Source of the DNA: Tepidicella xavieri
GTDB lineage: Bacteria; Pseudomonadota; Gammaproteobacteria; Burkholderiales; Burkholderiaceae_C
DNA: 64,000 nucleotides
Assembly: GCF_004363315.1 (NCBI RefSeq)
Contig: NZ_SNYL01000004.1
Span: 124,001-188,000, forward strand
Reading direction: 5' to 3'
Shown: piece after piece, positions 1-9,944 of the stretch
How positions within the stretch are numbered: the stretch's first letter is position 1
How the letters are laid out: each line of letters begins with the position of its first letter
Translations under genes and position numbers: made by a program
Notes under the pieces: generated by a model
Seen by the model: the letters and a program-made list of their open reading frames with translations, nothing else
What the model was told of the DNA's origin: nothing
Databases searched by the model: none

Positions 1-959
1 CGACGTTTGCGCAGGGCGGCCAGCCGCAGTAGGGCCGTGCCCAGGTCGTCGTCGGTCGAAAGCTCCAGCGTGTCCACGCCAGCGCGGACCAGGCCCGCGC
101 GCAGCTGCGCTTCCCGTTCGGCGGCCAGGCGCTGGAAGCGCTCGCGAAAACCGGCATCGTGGGTATCCACCCACAGACGCTCGCCGGTTTCGGCGTCGTA
201 CAGGGGCAGCAGCCCCAGGTCGGGCAGGTGCAGTTCCAGCGGATCGAACAGGCGCACGGCCAGCACGTCGTGACGCAAAGCCATGCGGCCCAAGGGCTGC
301 TCCCAGCCGGGCGCGCTGATGAAATCCGACACCACGAAGACGGCGCTGCGCCGTCGCGAGAATGCGCCGGCTTCGCGCAGCCATTCGGCCAGCCGGGTCT
401 CGCCCCGCGCATCGGGCCGGGCGTGTCGGCGTTGCGCGCTCATCAGGGCCTGGATGATGCGCAGCACCTGCTCGCGACCGCCGCGGGCGGGCAGCACGCG
501 GGCCGGGCCCGAGCCGTAGATGAGCGCCCCCACCCGGTTGCCATGCCGGGCCAGCAGCCGCGCCAGCACGGCCACCCATTCCAATTGCACTTGCTGCTTG
601 CTGCGCGAGCCGGAACCGAAATGCAGGGATGGGCTGGCATCGATGACGAACCAGGCGGTCACGTCCCGATCTTCGAGAAACTGCCGCACATGCGGCTGCT
701 GCAGCCTGGCGGTCACGTTCCAGTCGATGCGGCGCACGTCATCGTGAGGCTGATACTCCCTCAGATCGGCCAGATCCAGGCCGCCGCCGCGCATGAGGGT
801 GCGATGCTCGCCTTGCACTTGCCCGGCGAGCCGGCGCAGCACCGTCCATTCGAGGCGGTGCAGCAAGGCGTCGGCTTCGCGCGGGGGCGCATCGGGCGCA
901 TCCAGCGCAGGGGCGGCCGCAGTCGGCTCATTGGCTGCCCGGCGTCGCCACCACCGCAT
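1..959 (-). CDS. DUF58 domain-containing protein (C-terminus cut by window edge)
   Basis: Read from the reverse complement, an open frame starts at an ATG ending at base 959, preceded by a GAGGAG ribosome site, and runs off the window at base 1 after about 319 codons. The N-terminal third holds the typical DUF58 stretch with GGLDLADLREYQPHDD and RRIDWN, followed by a von Willebrand-like core (WFVIDASPSLHFG and later VFVVSDFISAP). DUF58 proteins are of unknown biochemical role and are usually encoded next to MoxR ATPases; here it lies 10 bases after moxR on the same strand. The likely role is a MoxR-assisted envelope or complex-assembly function, by inference from family context only. The C-terminal end is not seen. 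Confidence 0.88.
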   Translation of the reverse strand, partial: MRWWRRRAANEPTAAAPALDAPDAPPREADALLHRLEWTVLRRLAGQVQGEHRTLMRGGGLDLADLREYQPHDDVRRIDWNVTARLQQPHVRQFLEDRDVTAWFVIDASPSLHFGSGSRSKQQVQLEWVAVLARLLARHGNRVGALIYGSGPARVLPARGGREQVLRIIQALMSAQRRHARPDARGETRLAEWLREAGAFSRRRSAVFVVSDFISAPGWEQPLGRMALRHDVLAVRLFDPLELHLPDLGLLPLYDAETGERLWVDTHDAGFRERFQRLAAEREAQLRAGLVRAGVDTLELSTDDDLGTALLRLAALRKR

Positions 960-969
960 GGCCGGCTCC

Positions 970-1974
970 TCAGGCGGCCTTGGCCATGGCCTCGTGGGCC
1001 AGGGGCTTGGCCGGTACGGGGATGCGGCCCATGATGCGCTCGATCAGGGCGTCGCTGGTCCAGCCTTCGGCCAGACCTTCGTAGGAGAGGACGAGCCGAT
1101 GCCGCAACACGTCGGGGACGAGGTCGGTCATGTCTTCCGGCAGGGCGTAGGTGCGGCCCCGCAGCAGGGCCAGCGCCCGGGCGCCTTCGGTCAGGGAAAT
1201 CGTCGCGCGTGGGCTGGCGCCATAGGTGATGAAGCGCTGCCATTCGCCCAGGCCGTGATCCTGCGGCCGGCGGGTGGCCGACACCAGCTTGACCGCATAC
1301 TGCACCAGCGATGGATCCACATACACCTGGCGGCAGTGCTGTTGCAGCGCAGCGAGTTCCTCTGTCGTGGCCACCGGTGTGATGTCGATGCGCGGGCCGG
1401 TGACGCGTTCGACGATGACGGCCTCCTCCTCGTCGGTGGGGTAGTCCACCAGCACCTTCATCATGAAGCGGTCCACCTGGGCCTCGGGCAAAGGGTAGGT
1501 GCCCTCGGTCTCGATGGGGTTTTGGGTGGCCATGACCAGGAAGGGTTCGGGCACCCGATGGGTTTCGCCCGCGATGGTGACTTGCCGCTCCTGCATCACT
1601 TCCAGCAGGGCGCTCTGCACCTTGGCCGGCGCGCGGTTGATTTCGTCGGCCAGCAGCAGGTTGGTGAACACCGGGCCCAGCGTGGTGCTGAATTCGAAGG
1701 TTTTCTGGTTGTAGATGCGGGTGCCCACCAGGTCGGCCGGCACCAGGTCGGGCGTGAACTGGATGCGCCGGAAATGCCCGCGCACCGCCTGCGCCAGGGT
1801 CTTGACCGTCAGCGTCTTGGCCAGGCCCGGCACGCCTTCGACCAAAAGATGCCCCTGCGCCAGCATGGCCACCATCACCCGCTCCAAAAAGCGATCCTGA
1901 CCGACGACGATGCGCTTGACTTCATACAGGATGCGCTCCATGAGCTGGGCCTGTTCGGCGGGCGTGGTGTTCAT
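970..1974 (-). CDS. MoxR family AAA+ ATPase
   Basis: This 334-residue protein is a MoxR-type AAA+ ATPase, a cytoplasmic chaperone-like family thought to help assemble or activate partner proteins. Visible motifs are Walker A GVPGLAKT near residue 48, Walker B LLLADEIN near residue 108, the conserved NRAPAKVQSALLEVMQE segment and the sensor stretch MATQNPIE. The length is normal for the family. It is the first gene of a minus-strand pair with the DUF58 gene. The protease gene upstream on the same strand ends only 21 bases before it, so the three may be cotranscribed. The substrate is unknown. Confidence 0.95.
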   Translation of the reverse strand: MNTTPAEQAQLMERILYEVKRIVVGQDRFLERVMVAMLAQGHLLVEGVPGLAKTLTVKTLAQAVRGHFRRIQFTPDLVPADLVGTRIYNQKTFEFSTTLGPVFTNLLLADEINRAPAKVQSALLEVMQERQVTIAGETHRVPEPFLVMATQNPIETEGTYPLPEAQVDRFMMKVLVDYPTDEEEAVIVERVTGPRIDITPVATTEELAALQQHCRQVYVDPSLVQYAVKLVSATRRPQDHGLGEWQRFITYGASPRATISLTEGARALALLRGRTYALPEDMTDLVPDVLRHRLVLSYEGLAEGWTSDALIERIMGRIPVPAKPLAHEAMAKAA

Positions 1975-1995
1975 GCGTAGCCTTTCTGTGCAGGG

Positions 1996-2895
1996 TCAGA
2001 ACGGGGGCAGGCCAGCGGCCTGGGCGGCGTTTTCGATGGGCACGGCGAACCCGATGCCCACGAAAGTGCGTTGGCGATTCGGGTTGTAAATGGCGGTCAC
2101 GATGCCCACCACCTCGCCGCTCATGGTGGCCAGGGGGCCGCCGGAGTTGCCGGGATTGGCCGCGGCATCGAACTGGATGAGGTTGTGCATCGTCACCGCG
2201 CCGTCGGGAGAGGTGAACGTGCGCTGCAGGCCGGACACCACACCGGCCGAGACCGATGGGCCGATCCCAAATGGATGGCCCACCGCCACCACCTGATCAC
2301 CCGGCTTCAAGTCGCCGGTGGAGATCATGGTGGCCGGAATCAGATCGTCCGGGACTTCCTGGGCTTGCAGCACGGCCAGATCGTTCTCGGGCTGCAAGCC
2401 GATCAGGCTGGCCGGCGAGGAGGAGCCATCGATGAAATCCACCATGATCGTGTGGGCTTCGGCGACCACGTGCAGATTGGTCAGGATGACGCCGCGGTCC
2501 ACGATCACCACCCCGCTGCCCACCCCATGCTCCACCATGTCCCCCGACTTGGGGTGCGGCACCAGTGCCGTGACACGCACCACCGAGGGGATGACCGTTT
2601 CGTAAGCGCGGGCGGCTGGAGAGGGCAGGGTGTGGGTGTTGAGGGCGTGGAGCACGGCCTGGTCGATGGCCTGCTGCGTCAGGGCGGGCCCGGCGGGGGC
2701 ACGGGCAAGTGTGGCGGCCAGCGCCACCGCCAGCGCCCCGGCCACGACCCAGGGCAGGCCGCTCCAGCGGCTCCACGCGGCCCATGGGCGTGCTGCCGGA
2801 CTGGCGGGAGGGGCAGGTTCGTCGCGGGCGTCAGCCGGGCGCGCTGGCGCGGCGCTCGTGACGCGCGAACTGCTGTAAAGCGGTGGCCGCTTCAT
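1996..2895 (-). CDS. Membrane-anchored HtrA/DegS-like trypsin-family serine protease without PDZ domain
   Basis: With the ATG ending at base 2895 the protein has 299 residues; an ATG at 2961 or a TTG at 2979 would add 22 or 28 residues, and no start has a clear ribosome site. After a Pro/Ala-rich N-terminus comes one hydrophobic segment (around LPWVVAGALAVALAATLA) that should anchor it in the inner membrane. The chymotrypsin-fold domain then shows the full catalytic triad: His in TNLHVV, Asp in ENDLAVL and Ser in GNSGGP. The chain stops just after the protease domain (VGIGFAVPIENA), so the PDZ domain of DegP/DegS is absent. This suggests a periplasmic protease of the trypsin-like S1C group whose regulation differs from DegS. 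Its target is unknown. Confidence 0.88.
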   Translation of the reverse strand: MKRPPLYSSSRVTSAAPARPADARDEPAPPASPAARPWAAWSRWSGLPWVVAGALAVALAATLARAPAGPALTQQAIDQAVLHALNTHTLPSPAARAYETVIPSVVRVTALVPHPKSGDMVEHGVGSGVVIVDRGVILTNLHVVAEAHTIMVDFIDGSSSPASLIGLQPENDLAVLQAQEVPDDLIPATMISTGDLKPGDQVVAVGHPFGIGPSVSAGVVSGLQRTFTSPDGAVTMHNLIQFDAAANPGNSGGPLATMSGEVVGIVTAIYNPNRQRTFVGIGFAVPIENAAQAAGLPPF

Positions 2896-3141
2896 GGCAG
2901 GCAGGCTGCGGTGGTCAGGCCCATGTCCAGCTCCCGACGTGCGACGAAAGACAAAGCCCATTGTGGCAGTTGCGCCCAAAAAATCCAGCCCCTGCCGTCA
3001 ACCCGGGCAAATGGCTCGGAAAGCCGGGGGCCGCGGCCACCGCGGGCGCCTTGGTCCTAAAATGAAGGGTTTCCTGCAACCGCAGCGGAAAAAGCCCGCC
3101 TTCGGGGGCGTCGCTTTCTTGCCAGCTGCCATCGGTGACCC

Positions 3142-3393
3142 ATGCCCACCACACCCCATTGCGCCGCAGGCACCGACCTGCCCGATACCTATGAAGCCGC
3201 CATGCAAGAGCTGGAGGCGCTCGTTTCCCGGCTCGAAGGCGGTCAGTTGCCGCTCGAAGAGCTGCTCGTGCACTACGAGCGTGGTGCCGCTTTGCTTCGG
3301 CTGTGCCGTTCCAAGCTCGAAGCGGTCGAGCAGCAAATCCAGGTGATGGAAAACGGCGAGCCCCGCCCTTGGACGGGAGGGCTGGGGGGATGA
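3142..3393 (+). CDS. xseB: Exodeoxyribonuclease VII small subunit
   Basis: An 83-residue protein with the XseB signature: [27 protein letters not shown] followed by a helical segment rich in Glu and Leu. XseB binds the large subunit XseA to form exonuclease VII, which degrades single-stranded DNA. Its stop codon overlaps the ispA start (ATGA), and xseB-ispA-dxs is a common gene order in proteobacteria, so the three are very likely one transcript. The 246 bases between this gene and the divergent protease gene must hold both promoters; TAAAAT at 3058-3063 is a possible -10 element, but no convincing -35 was found. Confidence 0.95.
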   Translation: MPTTPHCAAGTDLPDTYEAAMQELEALVSRLEGGQLPLEELLVHYERGAALLRLCRSKLEAVEQQIQVMENGEPRPWTGGLGG

Positions 3394-4283
3394 CCGCCTC
3401 CCCATCGTCCGACTTCCAGGCGTGGGTTCGCCATGCCTTGTCGGCCGTCGAGGCGGCGCTCGACGCCTGGCTGCCCCAGGACGCCCCGGCTGGGCTCGGC
3501 GAGGCCATGCGTTACGCCGTCCTGGATGGTGGCAAGCGCCTGCGGCCCCTGCTGACGCTGGCGGCGGCTGAATCGGTGGGGGCGGATGCCTCCGTGGCCG
3601 TGATGAAAGCCGCTTGCGCGGTGGAGCTCATTCACGCCTATTCCCTGGTGCACGACGACCTGCCCTGCATGGACAACGACGTGCTGCGGCGTGGCAAGCC
3701 CACGGTGCATGTGCGCTTTGGCGAGGCCCAGGCCCTGCTAGCCGGTGACGCGCTGCAGGCCCTGGCCTTCGAATGGCTGCTCGATGTGCCGGATGAAGCG
3801 CTGGCCGCGCGGCTGGCCCGGTGCTTGGCGCGTGCGGCCGGGCATGCCGGCATGGCTGGCGGCCAGGCCATCGACCTGGCCGAAGTCGGTCAACTGCTGA
3901 CCCAGGATCGCCTCGAAGACATGCATCGCCGCAAGACGGGCGCCCTGCTGCTGGCCAGCGTGCAGATGGGGGCGATGGCCGCTGGCGCCGATGCGCGCGC
4001 GCAGGCCGCGCTCACCCGCTACGGCCAAGCCCTGGGCTTGGCTTTTCAGGTGGTGGACGACGTGCTCGACGTGGTGGCCGACACCGCCACCCTGGGCAAG
4101 ACCGCCGGCAAAGACGCGGCCGCCGACAAGCCCACCTTCGTTTCGCTGCTCGGGCTCGACGGCGCCCGCCACTACGCCGATGCCCTGCTGGCCCAGGCGC
4201 ACGAGGCGCTGCGGCAGGGCGATCTGACCCGCACCGACCGGCTGGAGCACCTGGCGGACTGGGTGGTGCGCCGGACCCACTGA
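3390..4283 (+). CDS. ispA: (2E,6E)-farnesyl diphosphate synthase
   Basis: A 297-residue trans-prenyltransferase that condenses isopentenyl diphosphate with dimethylallyl and geranyl diphosphate to make farnesyl diphosphate. Both aspartate-rich motifs are intact: DDLPCMD beginning at residue 89 and DDVLD at residues 223-227, with GGKRLRPLL upstream. The start was chosen because its ATG overlaps the xseB stop (ATGA) and the N-terminus then matches the family length; a GGAGGGCTGGGGGG purine stretch precedes it. It lies 35 bases before dxs, linking the MEP pathway to polyprenyl, quinone and hopanoid precursors. Confidence 0.96.
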   Translation: MTASPSSDFQAWVRHALSAVEAALDAWLPQDAPAGLGEAMRYAVLDGGKRLRPLLTLAAAESVGADASVAVMKAACAVELIHAYSLVHDDLPCMDNDVLRRGKPTVHVRFGEAQALLAGDALQALAFEWLLDVPDEALAARLARCLARAAGHAGMAGGQAIDLAEVGQLLTQDRLEDMHRRKTGALLLASVQMGAMAAGADARAQAALTRYGQALGLAFQVVDDVLDVVADTATLGKTAGKDAAADKPTFVSLLGLDGARHYADALLAQAHEALRQGDLTRTDRLEHLADWVVRRTH

Positions 4284-4318
4284 CGACGCAGACACGCGCA
4301 TACTCAGGAACACAGCCC

Positions 4319-6211
4319 ATGAACGGATTGCTCGACACCATCCACTCGCCGGCGGACCTGCGGCGTCTGTCGCGCCAGCAGTTGCGGCCGTTGGCTGACG
4401 AACTGCGCGAATTTCTGTTGCAAAGCGTGGCCAAAACCGGCGGGCACCTCAGCTCCAACCTGGGCACCGTGGAACTGACGGTGGCCCTGCATTACGTGTT
4501 CAACACGCCCGAAGACCGCATCGTCTGGGACGTGGGCCACCAAACCTATCCGCACAAAATCCTGACCGGCCGGCGCGAGCGCATGTCCACCCTGCGCCAA
4601 CTCGGCGGCATCAGCGGTTTTCCGGTGCGCGCCGAAAGCGAATACGACACCTTCGGCACGGCGCATTCGTCCACCAGCATCTCGGCGGCGCTGGGCATGG
4701 CCCTGGCCGCCAAGCTCAAAGGCGAGCAGCGCCATGCGATTGCCGTCATTGGGGACGGCGCGATGACCGCCGGCATGGCCTTCGAGGCGCTCAACAACGC
4801 CGGCGTGGCCGACGCCAAGCTGCTCGTCATCCTCAACGACAACGACATGTCCATCAGCCCACCCGTGGGGGCGCTGAACCGCTATCTGGCGCAGCTGATG
4901 AGCGGGCGCTTCTATGCCGCCGCCAAGCAGATGGGCAAGCAGGTGCTCAGCGTCGCCCCACCGCTGTTCGAGCTGGCCAAGCGCCTGGAAGAGCAAGCCA
5001 AGGGCATGGTCGTGCCGGCCACCCTGTTCGAAAAATTCGGCTTCAATTACATCGGCCCCATCGACGGGCACGATCTGGACTCCCTCATCCCCACGCTGCA
5101 GAACATCCGAGAGCTCGACGGGCCGCAGTTCCTGCACGTGGTCACCCGCAAGGGGCAGGGCTACAAGCTGGCCGAGGCCGACCCGATCGCCTACCACGGC
5201 CCCGGCAAGTTCGACCCCAAAGTCGGCCTGCAGCAGCCAGCCCAGCCGCCCAAGCCCACCTTCAGTCAGGTGTTTGGGCAATGGCTGTGTGACATGGCCG
5301 AGCACGACCCGCGTCTCATTGGCATCACGCCGGCCATGCGCGAAGGGTCGGGCATGGTGGAGTTTCATCGCCGTTTTCCGTCGCGCTACCACGATGTCGG
5401 CATCGCCGAACAGCACGCCGTCACGTTTGCCGCCGGCCTGGCCTGCGAAGGGCTCAAGCCCGTGGTCGCCATCTATTCCACGTTCCTGCAGCGGGCCTAC
5501 GACCAGATGATCCACGACGTGGCGTTGCAGAACCTGCCTGTGGTCTTTGCGCTCGACCGGGCAGGCATCGTCGGCGCCGATGGCCCTACCCATGCCGGGG
5601 CGTACGATATCGCCTTCGTGCGCTGCATCCCCAACATGGCCATGGCCTGCCCGGCCGACGAGGCCGAGTGCTACCGCCTGTTGTCCACCGCCTTCGCCCA
5701 GAACCACCCGGTGGCCGTGCGCTACCCGCGCGGGGCGGGGGTGGGCACCGCCTTGCCGCAGGACCTGCAAGGGCTGCCTTACGGCAAAGGGGAGATCCGC
5801 CGCCGCGGAAAGCGCATTGCCATCCTGGCATTCGGGACTTTGCTCTATCCGGCGCTGGATGCGGCCGAGATCCTTGACGCCACGGTGGCCAACATGCGCT
5901 GGGCCAAGCCGCTGGATGAAGCGCTCGTGCTGGAACTGGCCGACACCCACGAGGCCCTCGTGACGGTGGAAGAGGGGGCCGTGGCCGGTGGCGCAGGCGC
6001 TGCCGTGCTGGAATGCCTGCAGGCCAACGGCCGCTTGCGCCCCGTCCTCACGTTGGGCTTGCCGGATCGTTTCGTGGAACATGGCGACCCGGCCCGGCTG
6101 CTCTCGATGCTGGGGCTGGATGCCCCCGGCATGGTGGCGGCGGTGCGCGAGCGCCTGCGGCTGCCCGAGGTTCCTGCCCCTGCATTGAAAGTTGTGAGCG
6201 CGGCTGACTGA
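4319..6211 (+). CDS. dxs: 1-deoxy-D-xylulose-5-phosphate synthase
   Basis: A 630-residue thiamine-diphosphate enzyme that joins pyruvate and glyceraldehyde 3-phosphate, the first step of the MEP isoprenoid pathway. The thiamine-diphosphate binding segment is visible as [18 protein letters not shown], and the transketolase-like central domain carries [13 protein letters not shown]. The N-terminus ([14 protein letters not shown]) is the conserved DXS start and fixes the ATG at 4319. It follows xseB and ispA on the same strand. After the stop come 157 bases with no gene, which must contain the promoter of the next transporter operon. Confidence 0.97.
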   Translation: MNGLLDTIHSPADLRRLSRQQLRPLADELREFLLQSVAKTGGHLSSNLGTVELTVALHYVFNTPEDRIVWDVGHQTYPHKILTGRRERMSTLRQLGGISGFPVRAESEYDTFGTAHSSTSISAALGMALAAKLKGEQRHAIAVIGDGAMTAGMAFEALNNAGVADAKLLVILNDNDMSISPPVGALNRYLAQLMSGRFYAAAKQMGKQVLSVAPPLFELAKRLEEQAKGMVVPATLFEKFGFNYIGPIDGHDLDSLIPTLQNIRELDGPQFLHVVTRKGQGYKLAEADPIAYHGPGKFDPKVGLQQPAQPPKPTFSQVFGQWLCDMAEHDPRLIGITPAMREGSGMVEFHRRFPSRYHDVGIAEQHAVTFAAGLACEGLKPVVAIYSTFLQRAYDQMIHDVALQNLPVVFALDRAGIVGADGPTHAGAYDIAFVRCIPNMAMACPADEAECYRLLSTAFAQNHPVAVRYPRGAGVGTALPQDLQGLPYGKGEIRRRGKRIAILAFGTLLYPALDAAEILDATVANMRWAKPLDEALVLELADTHEALVTVEEGAVAGGAGAAVLECLQANGRLRPVLTLGLPDRFVEHGDPARLLSMLGLDAPGMVAAVRERLRLPEVPAPALKVVSAAD

Positions 6212-6368
6212 GGCTTTGAGATTTTTTCAAAGCGCCGCGGGGGCAAACTAGGGTTTGTACCGCCGTGGGCGTGCGGCACGCAACCCTACAATGCCTCTGC
6301 CTGTCGCTCAGCGCTCGATGTGCAGCGGTGCGAACGGAATCAATCAATCACACATTGGAGTCAATCGA

Positions 6369-7451
6369 ATGGATCGTCGATCACTCATCAAAAATGCGGG
6401 CCTGGCCGGCGTGTTGGCTGCGGGTGCAGCGCCTGCCATCGTCAGCGCTCAGCCTGCCATTCGCTGGCGTTGTGCGTCCAGTTTTCCCCGGGCGCTGGAT
6501 ACCATCTATGGCGGGGCAGAGGTGTTTGCCAAATTCGTCTCTGATGCCACTGGCGGCCGCTTTCAGATTTCCGTGCATCCCGGTGGTGAATTGATGCCGG
6601 CGTTTGGCGTCGTCGATGGCGTTCAGGCCGGTACCGTGGAGTGCGCCCACACCTGCGCCTACTACTTCTTTGGCAAGGATGATACGTTTGCCATCGGTAC
6701 CGCCATTCCATTTGGCCTCAATAGCCGCCAGCTCACCGCTTGGTACTACGAAGGCAATGGCTTGAAGCTGTTCCGCGAGTTCTACGACGCCTACAACATC
6801 GTGAACTTCCCTTGTGGCAACTCGGGCGCCCAGATGGGTGGCTGGTACCGCAAGGAAATCAAGTCGCCGGCCGATCTGCAGGGCCTGAAGTTCCGCGTGG
6901 GTGGTTTTGCCGGCAAGGTGATGAGCAAGCTGGGTGCCGTGCCCCAGATGATTCCCGGTGGGGAGATTTACCAGGCGCTGGAGCGTGGCACCATCGATGC
7001 CGTGGAATGGGTGGGCCCGTACGACGACGAGAAGCTCGGCTTCCAGCGTGTGGCGCCGTTTTATTACTACCCGGGCTGGTGGGAAGGGGGCGCACAAATC
7101 GATTTGTATGTCAACAAAGCGGCTTTCAATGCGTTGCCGAACGAATACAAGGCGATCGTCACCGCGGCCGCTTCGCATGCTCACACCAACATGCAGGCCA
7201 TGTACGACGTTCGCAACCCGCAAGCCCTCAAGCGCTTGGTGGCCGGCGGCACGAAGCTGGAAGCATTCCCGCGTTCCGTGATGGATGCCGCTTTCCGCGC
7301 TTCGATGGAGCTTTACAAAGAGCTCAACGATACCAACCCGCGTTGGAAGAAGATCTACGAAGATTACGCCGCCTTCCGTCGCGATGCCAACCTGTGGTTC
7401 CGCTTCACCGAAGCGCGTTTCGACAGCTACATGCAGGCTGCCCGCCTGTAA
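6369..7451 (+). CDS. dctP: TRAP transporter substrate-binding protein (DctP family)
   Basis: A 360-residue periplasmic solute-binding protein of a TRAP transporter, closest by eye to the mannitol/chloroaromatic or keto-acid subgroup. The N-terminus has a twin-arginine-like start (MDRRSLIKNAG) followed by a hydrophobic stretch ending AAPAIVSA, so export via Tat is plausible. Family hallmarks include FGVVDGVQAGTVECAH, the arginine-containing KFRVGGFAGKVM and AVEWVGPYDDEKLGF. A GGAG ribosome site lies 8 bases before the ATG. A strong terminator directly follows, and the two permease genes come next, so the binding protein can be made in excess over the membrane subunits. The ligand cannot be told from sequence alone, though the aromatic pocket suggests an organic anion. 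Confidence 0.93.
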   Translation: MDRRSLIKNAGLAGVLAAGAAPAIVSAQPAIRWRCASSFPRALDTIYGGAEVFAKFVSDATGGRFQISVHPGGELMPAFGVVDGVQAGTVECAHTCAYYFFGKDDTFAIGTAIPFGLNSRQLTAWYYEGNGLKLFREFYDAYNIVNFPCGNSGAQMGGWYRKEIKSPADLQGLKFRVGGFAGKVMSKLGAVPQMIPGGEIYQALERGTIDAVEWVGPYDDEKLGFQRVAPFYYYPGWWEGGAQIDLYVNKAAFNALPNEYKAIVTAAASHAHTNMQAMYDVRNPQALKRLVAGGTKLEAFPRSVMDAAFRASMELYKELNDTNPRWKKIYEDYAAFRRDANLWFRFTEARFDSYMQAARL

Positions 7452-7478
7452 ACTTGACCGTCGTTGGTCTACACCGGA

Positions 7479-7509
7479 CGCCCCGCGGCCCAGCGGGGCG
7501 TTTTGTTGT
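7479..7509 (+). terminator. Intrinsic terminator between dctP and dctQ
   Basis: A perfect 8-bp GC stem (CGCCCCGC at 7479-7486 with GCGGGGCG at 7493-7500, loop of 6) is followed at once by TTTTGTTGTTT. It sits 27 bases after the dctP stop and probably lowers read-through into the permease genes. Confidence 0.85.
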
Positions 7510-7547
7510 TTCGGTGACGGCAGGCGAACTATTTGCTCTCGAACGAA

Positions 7548-7570
7548 TCACGGATCGATCAGATCCGTGA
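7548..7570. promoter_or_regulatory. Inverted repeat in the dctQ leader
   Basis: TCACGGAT (7548-7555) and ATCCGTGA (7563-7570) form a perfect 8-bp inverted repeat with a 7-base spacer, ending 12 bases before the dctQ ATG and touching its GAAGG ribosome site. It could be a regulator-binding site or an mRNA hairpin that limits dctQ translation. Nothing in the sequence tells these apart. Confidence 0.45.
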
Positions 7571-7582
7571 AGGTATGCAGCC

Positions 7583-8197
7583 ATGAAATTTTTTCTGCTT
7601 TTTTCGCGTGTGGTGGACACCGTCAACGGCGCTATTGGCAAGTTGATGATGTGGTTCATCCTGGCAGCCACGCTGATCAGCGCCGGCAACGCCATCAGCC
7701 GCTACGCCTTCAGCGTCAGTTCCAACGCCTTCCTCGAAATTCAGTGGTATCTGTTCGGCGCCGTGTTCCTGCTGGGCGGCGGCTATGCCTTCTTGCGCAA
7801 CGCTCACGTCCGCATCGACGTGGTGGCCAGTCGCCTGTCGGCGCGCGCCCGCAACTGGATTGACGTGATCGGCATCGTCGCGTTCCTGCTGCCCCTGTGC
7901 TACATGATTGCCAAGATGGGTTGGCCGGTGTTCGAGCGGGCCTGGGTCAGCGGTGAAGTCTCCTCCAATGCCGGGGGGCTCATCCGCTGGCCGGCGTACC
8001 TGTTGATTCCGGTGGGGTTTGTGCTGCTGGGGTTGCAGGGGGTCTCCGAACTGATCAAGCGCTTGCACTTTCTTTTCGGTGGAGGCCCCGATCCCCTGGA
8101 TCACACCGGCCCCAGCGAAACCGAAATGCTGGCCAAAGACATCGCCGAAGCGGAAAAAGCCGCGAAAGCTGCCTCTAAAGGGGGGCAGGCATCATGA
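7583..8197 (+). CDS. dctQ: TRAP transporter small permease (DctQ family)
   Basis: A 204-residue membrane protein with four predicted hydrophobic segments, the usual architecture of the small TRAP permease. It shows the family features ISRYAF and the EIQWYLFGAVFLLGGGYAFLRN stretch, followed by HVRIDV. The C-terminus is a charged Ala/Lys/Glu-rich tail. Its stop overlaps the dctM start (ATGA), so the two permease subunits are translationally coupled. Together with DctP and DctM it drives sodium-coupled uptake of an organic acid. Confidence 0.93.
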   Translation: MKFFLLFSRVVDTVNGAIGKLMMWFILAATLISAGNAISRYAFSVSSNAFLEIQWYLFGAVFLLGGGYAFLRNAHVRIDVVASRLSARARNWIDVIGIVAFLLPLCYMIAKMGWPVFERAWVSGEVSSNAGGLIRWPAYLLIPVGFVLLGLQGVSELIKRLHFLFGGGPDPLDHTGPSETEMLAKDIAEAEKAAKAASKGGQAS

Positions 8198-9942
8198 TCG
8201 ACTTTCTGACCAACAACTTCGTGCCCCTGATGTTCCTGGGGCTGTTCGTCTTTCTCATCATGGGTTTCCCGGTGGCGTTTTCGCTCGCCGCCACGGGCCT
8301 GTTCTTCGGATTGATCGGCATGGAGCTGGGGCTGTTCCCCGCCAGCCTGTTCAATGCCCTGCCGCTGCGCGTCTTCGGCATCATGCAGAACGACACGCTG
8401 CTGGCCATCCCCTTCTTCACGATCATGGGCATCGTGCTGGAGCGCAGCCGCATGGCCGAAGACCTGCTGGAGACCATCGGGCAGGTGTTTGGCCCGGTAC
8501 GCGGTGGCCTGGGCGTGGCGGTGATTCTGGTCGGCGCCTTGCTGGCGGCCACCACCGGCGTGGTGTCGGCGGCCGTGATTTCCATGGGGCTGATTTCCCT
8601 GCCGATCATGCTGCGCTACGGGTACAACCGCTCGATTGCCACCGGCACGATCACCGCTTCGGGCACGCTGGCGCAGGCCCTGCCGCCGTCTCTGGTGCTG
8701 ATCGTGCTGGCCGACCAGCTCGGCCGTTCGGTGGGTGACATGTATGCCGGCGCGCTCATCCCGGGCTTGATGCTGGTGGGGCTGTATCTGCTGTTCATCT
8801 TTGCCGTGGCGATGGTCAAGCCACACTGGGTGCCGGCCCTGCCGCCCGAAGCCCGGATTTACAACGAGCCCAATGGCGCCAGCGGGCACAAGTCGTTGAT
8901 CGTGCTCATGGGCCTGTCGGGTGTGGTGGGCTACGTCTGGTCGCTGTTCCACAGCGATTTGATGAAGCAGTGGCTGGGGCGTACCAGCGATGCACCGCGC
9001 GACGAGACGTTCATCATGTCGCTGCTGGTGGCTGCCCTGTTTGCCCTGGTGCTGGCCTTGGGCAACAAGCTGTTGCGGCTGAACCTGGTTTCGCGCCTGG
9101 CGCAGCAAGTCACCTTCGTGCTGATTCCGCCACTGCTGCTCATCTTTCTGGTGCTGGGCACGATCTTCCTGGGTATCGCCACGCCCACCGAAGGCGGTGC
9201 CATGGGGGCAGTGGGCGCGTTGATCATGGCTTTCGTGCGCGGTCGCCTGACTTTGCAGGTGCTCAAGCAAGCGCTGGAAAACAGCACCAAGCTGTCGATC
9301 TTCGTGATGTTCATCCTGATCGGCTCGACGGTGTTCAGCTTCACCTTCAACGCCGCCGATGGCCACATCTGGGTGGAGCACCTGTTCGACAAGCTGCCCG
9401 GTGGCCAGATTGGCTTCCTGGTGTTCGTCAACTTGCTGGTGTTTGCGCTCGGCTTCTTCATCGACTTTTTCGAGATTGCCTTCATCGTGGTGCCGCTGCT
9501 GGCCCCGGTGGCCGAGAAGCTCGACATCAACCTGATCTGGTTCGGCATCATCATCGCCATGAACCTGCAGACGTCGTTCCTGACGCCGCCGTTCGGTTTT
9601 GCGCTGTTCTATCTGCGCAGCGTGGCGGCCCGCAACGATTATGTGGATGAGGTGACCAAGAAGCCCATCAAGCGGGTGACCACCGAGCAGATCTACAAAG
9701 GCTCGATCGCCTTCATCATCCTGCAGATCATCATGGTCGCTGTGCTCATCTGGCAGCCCACGCTGGTGACCGGCCAACTGGCGCCGCCGGTGGAAGTGGA
9801 TGCCGACGCGGTGCGGGAGAAGCTGCTCAATCTCCCGGGTCTGGATTCGGGCTGGGGCGATGCGGGCAACCCTTGGGGGGAGCCGGCTGAAGAGGAAAGC
9901 AACAACCCCTGGGGCGATCCGCCCGCCGATGCCAAGGAGTGA
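8194..9942 (+). CDS. dctM: TRAP transporter large permease (DctM family), long form with NPWG-repeat tail
   Basis: A 582-residue multi-spanning membrane protein, longer than the usual 425-450 residues of DctM. It has the DctM core ([72 protein letters not shown]). The extra length comes from a hydrophilic and hydrophobic insertion around residues 215-300 and a C-terminal tail. The tail, just after the last membrane segment, contains two copies of NPWG(E/D)P separated by acidic residues. Long DctM proteins of this type are known in the mannitol/chloroaromatic TRAP group. It is the ion-coupled channel subunit of the transporter encoded with dctP and dctQ. Confidence 0.92.
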   Translation: MIDFLTNNFVPLMFLGLFVFLIMGFPVAFSLAATGLFFGLIGMELGLFPASLFNALPLRVFGIMQNDTLLAIPFFTIMGIVLERSRMAEDLLETIGQVFGPVRGGLGVAVILVGALLAATTGVVSAAVISMGLISLPIMLRYGYNRSIATGTITASGTLAQALPPSLVLIVLADQLGRSVGDMYAGALIPGLMLVGLYLLFIFAVAMVKPHWVPALPPEARIYNEPNGASGHKSLIVLMGLSGVVGYVWSLFHSDLMKQWLGRTSDAPRDETFIMSLLVAALFALVLALGNKLLRLNLVSRLAQQVTFVLIPPLLLIFLVLGTIFLGIATPTEGGAMGAVGALIMAFVRGRLTLQVLKQALENSTKLSIFVMFILIGSTVFSFTFNAADGHIWVEHLFDKLPGGQIGFLVFVNLLVFALGFFIDFFEIAFIVVPLLAPVAEKLDINLIWFGIIIAMNLQTSFLTPPFGFALFYLRSVAARNDYVDEVTKKPIKRVTTEQIYKGSIAFIILQIIMVAVLIWQPTLVTGQLAPPVEVDADAVREKLLNLPGLDSGWGDAGNPWGEPAEEESNNPWGDPPADAKE

Positions 9943-9944
9943 GG

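Noticed and set aside
4304-6082. A 592-codon open frame antisense to dxs
   Set aside because: No domain is recognisable and dxs is complete on the plus strand.
6255-6292. TTGTAC and TACAAT as a promoter before dctP
   Set aside because: The spacing is 26 bases; TACAAT alone is not enough.
8101-9777. A 558-codon open frame antisense to dctM
   Set aside because: It is His/Gln/Asp-rich low complexity, the usual mirror of membrane-protein codons.
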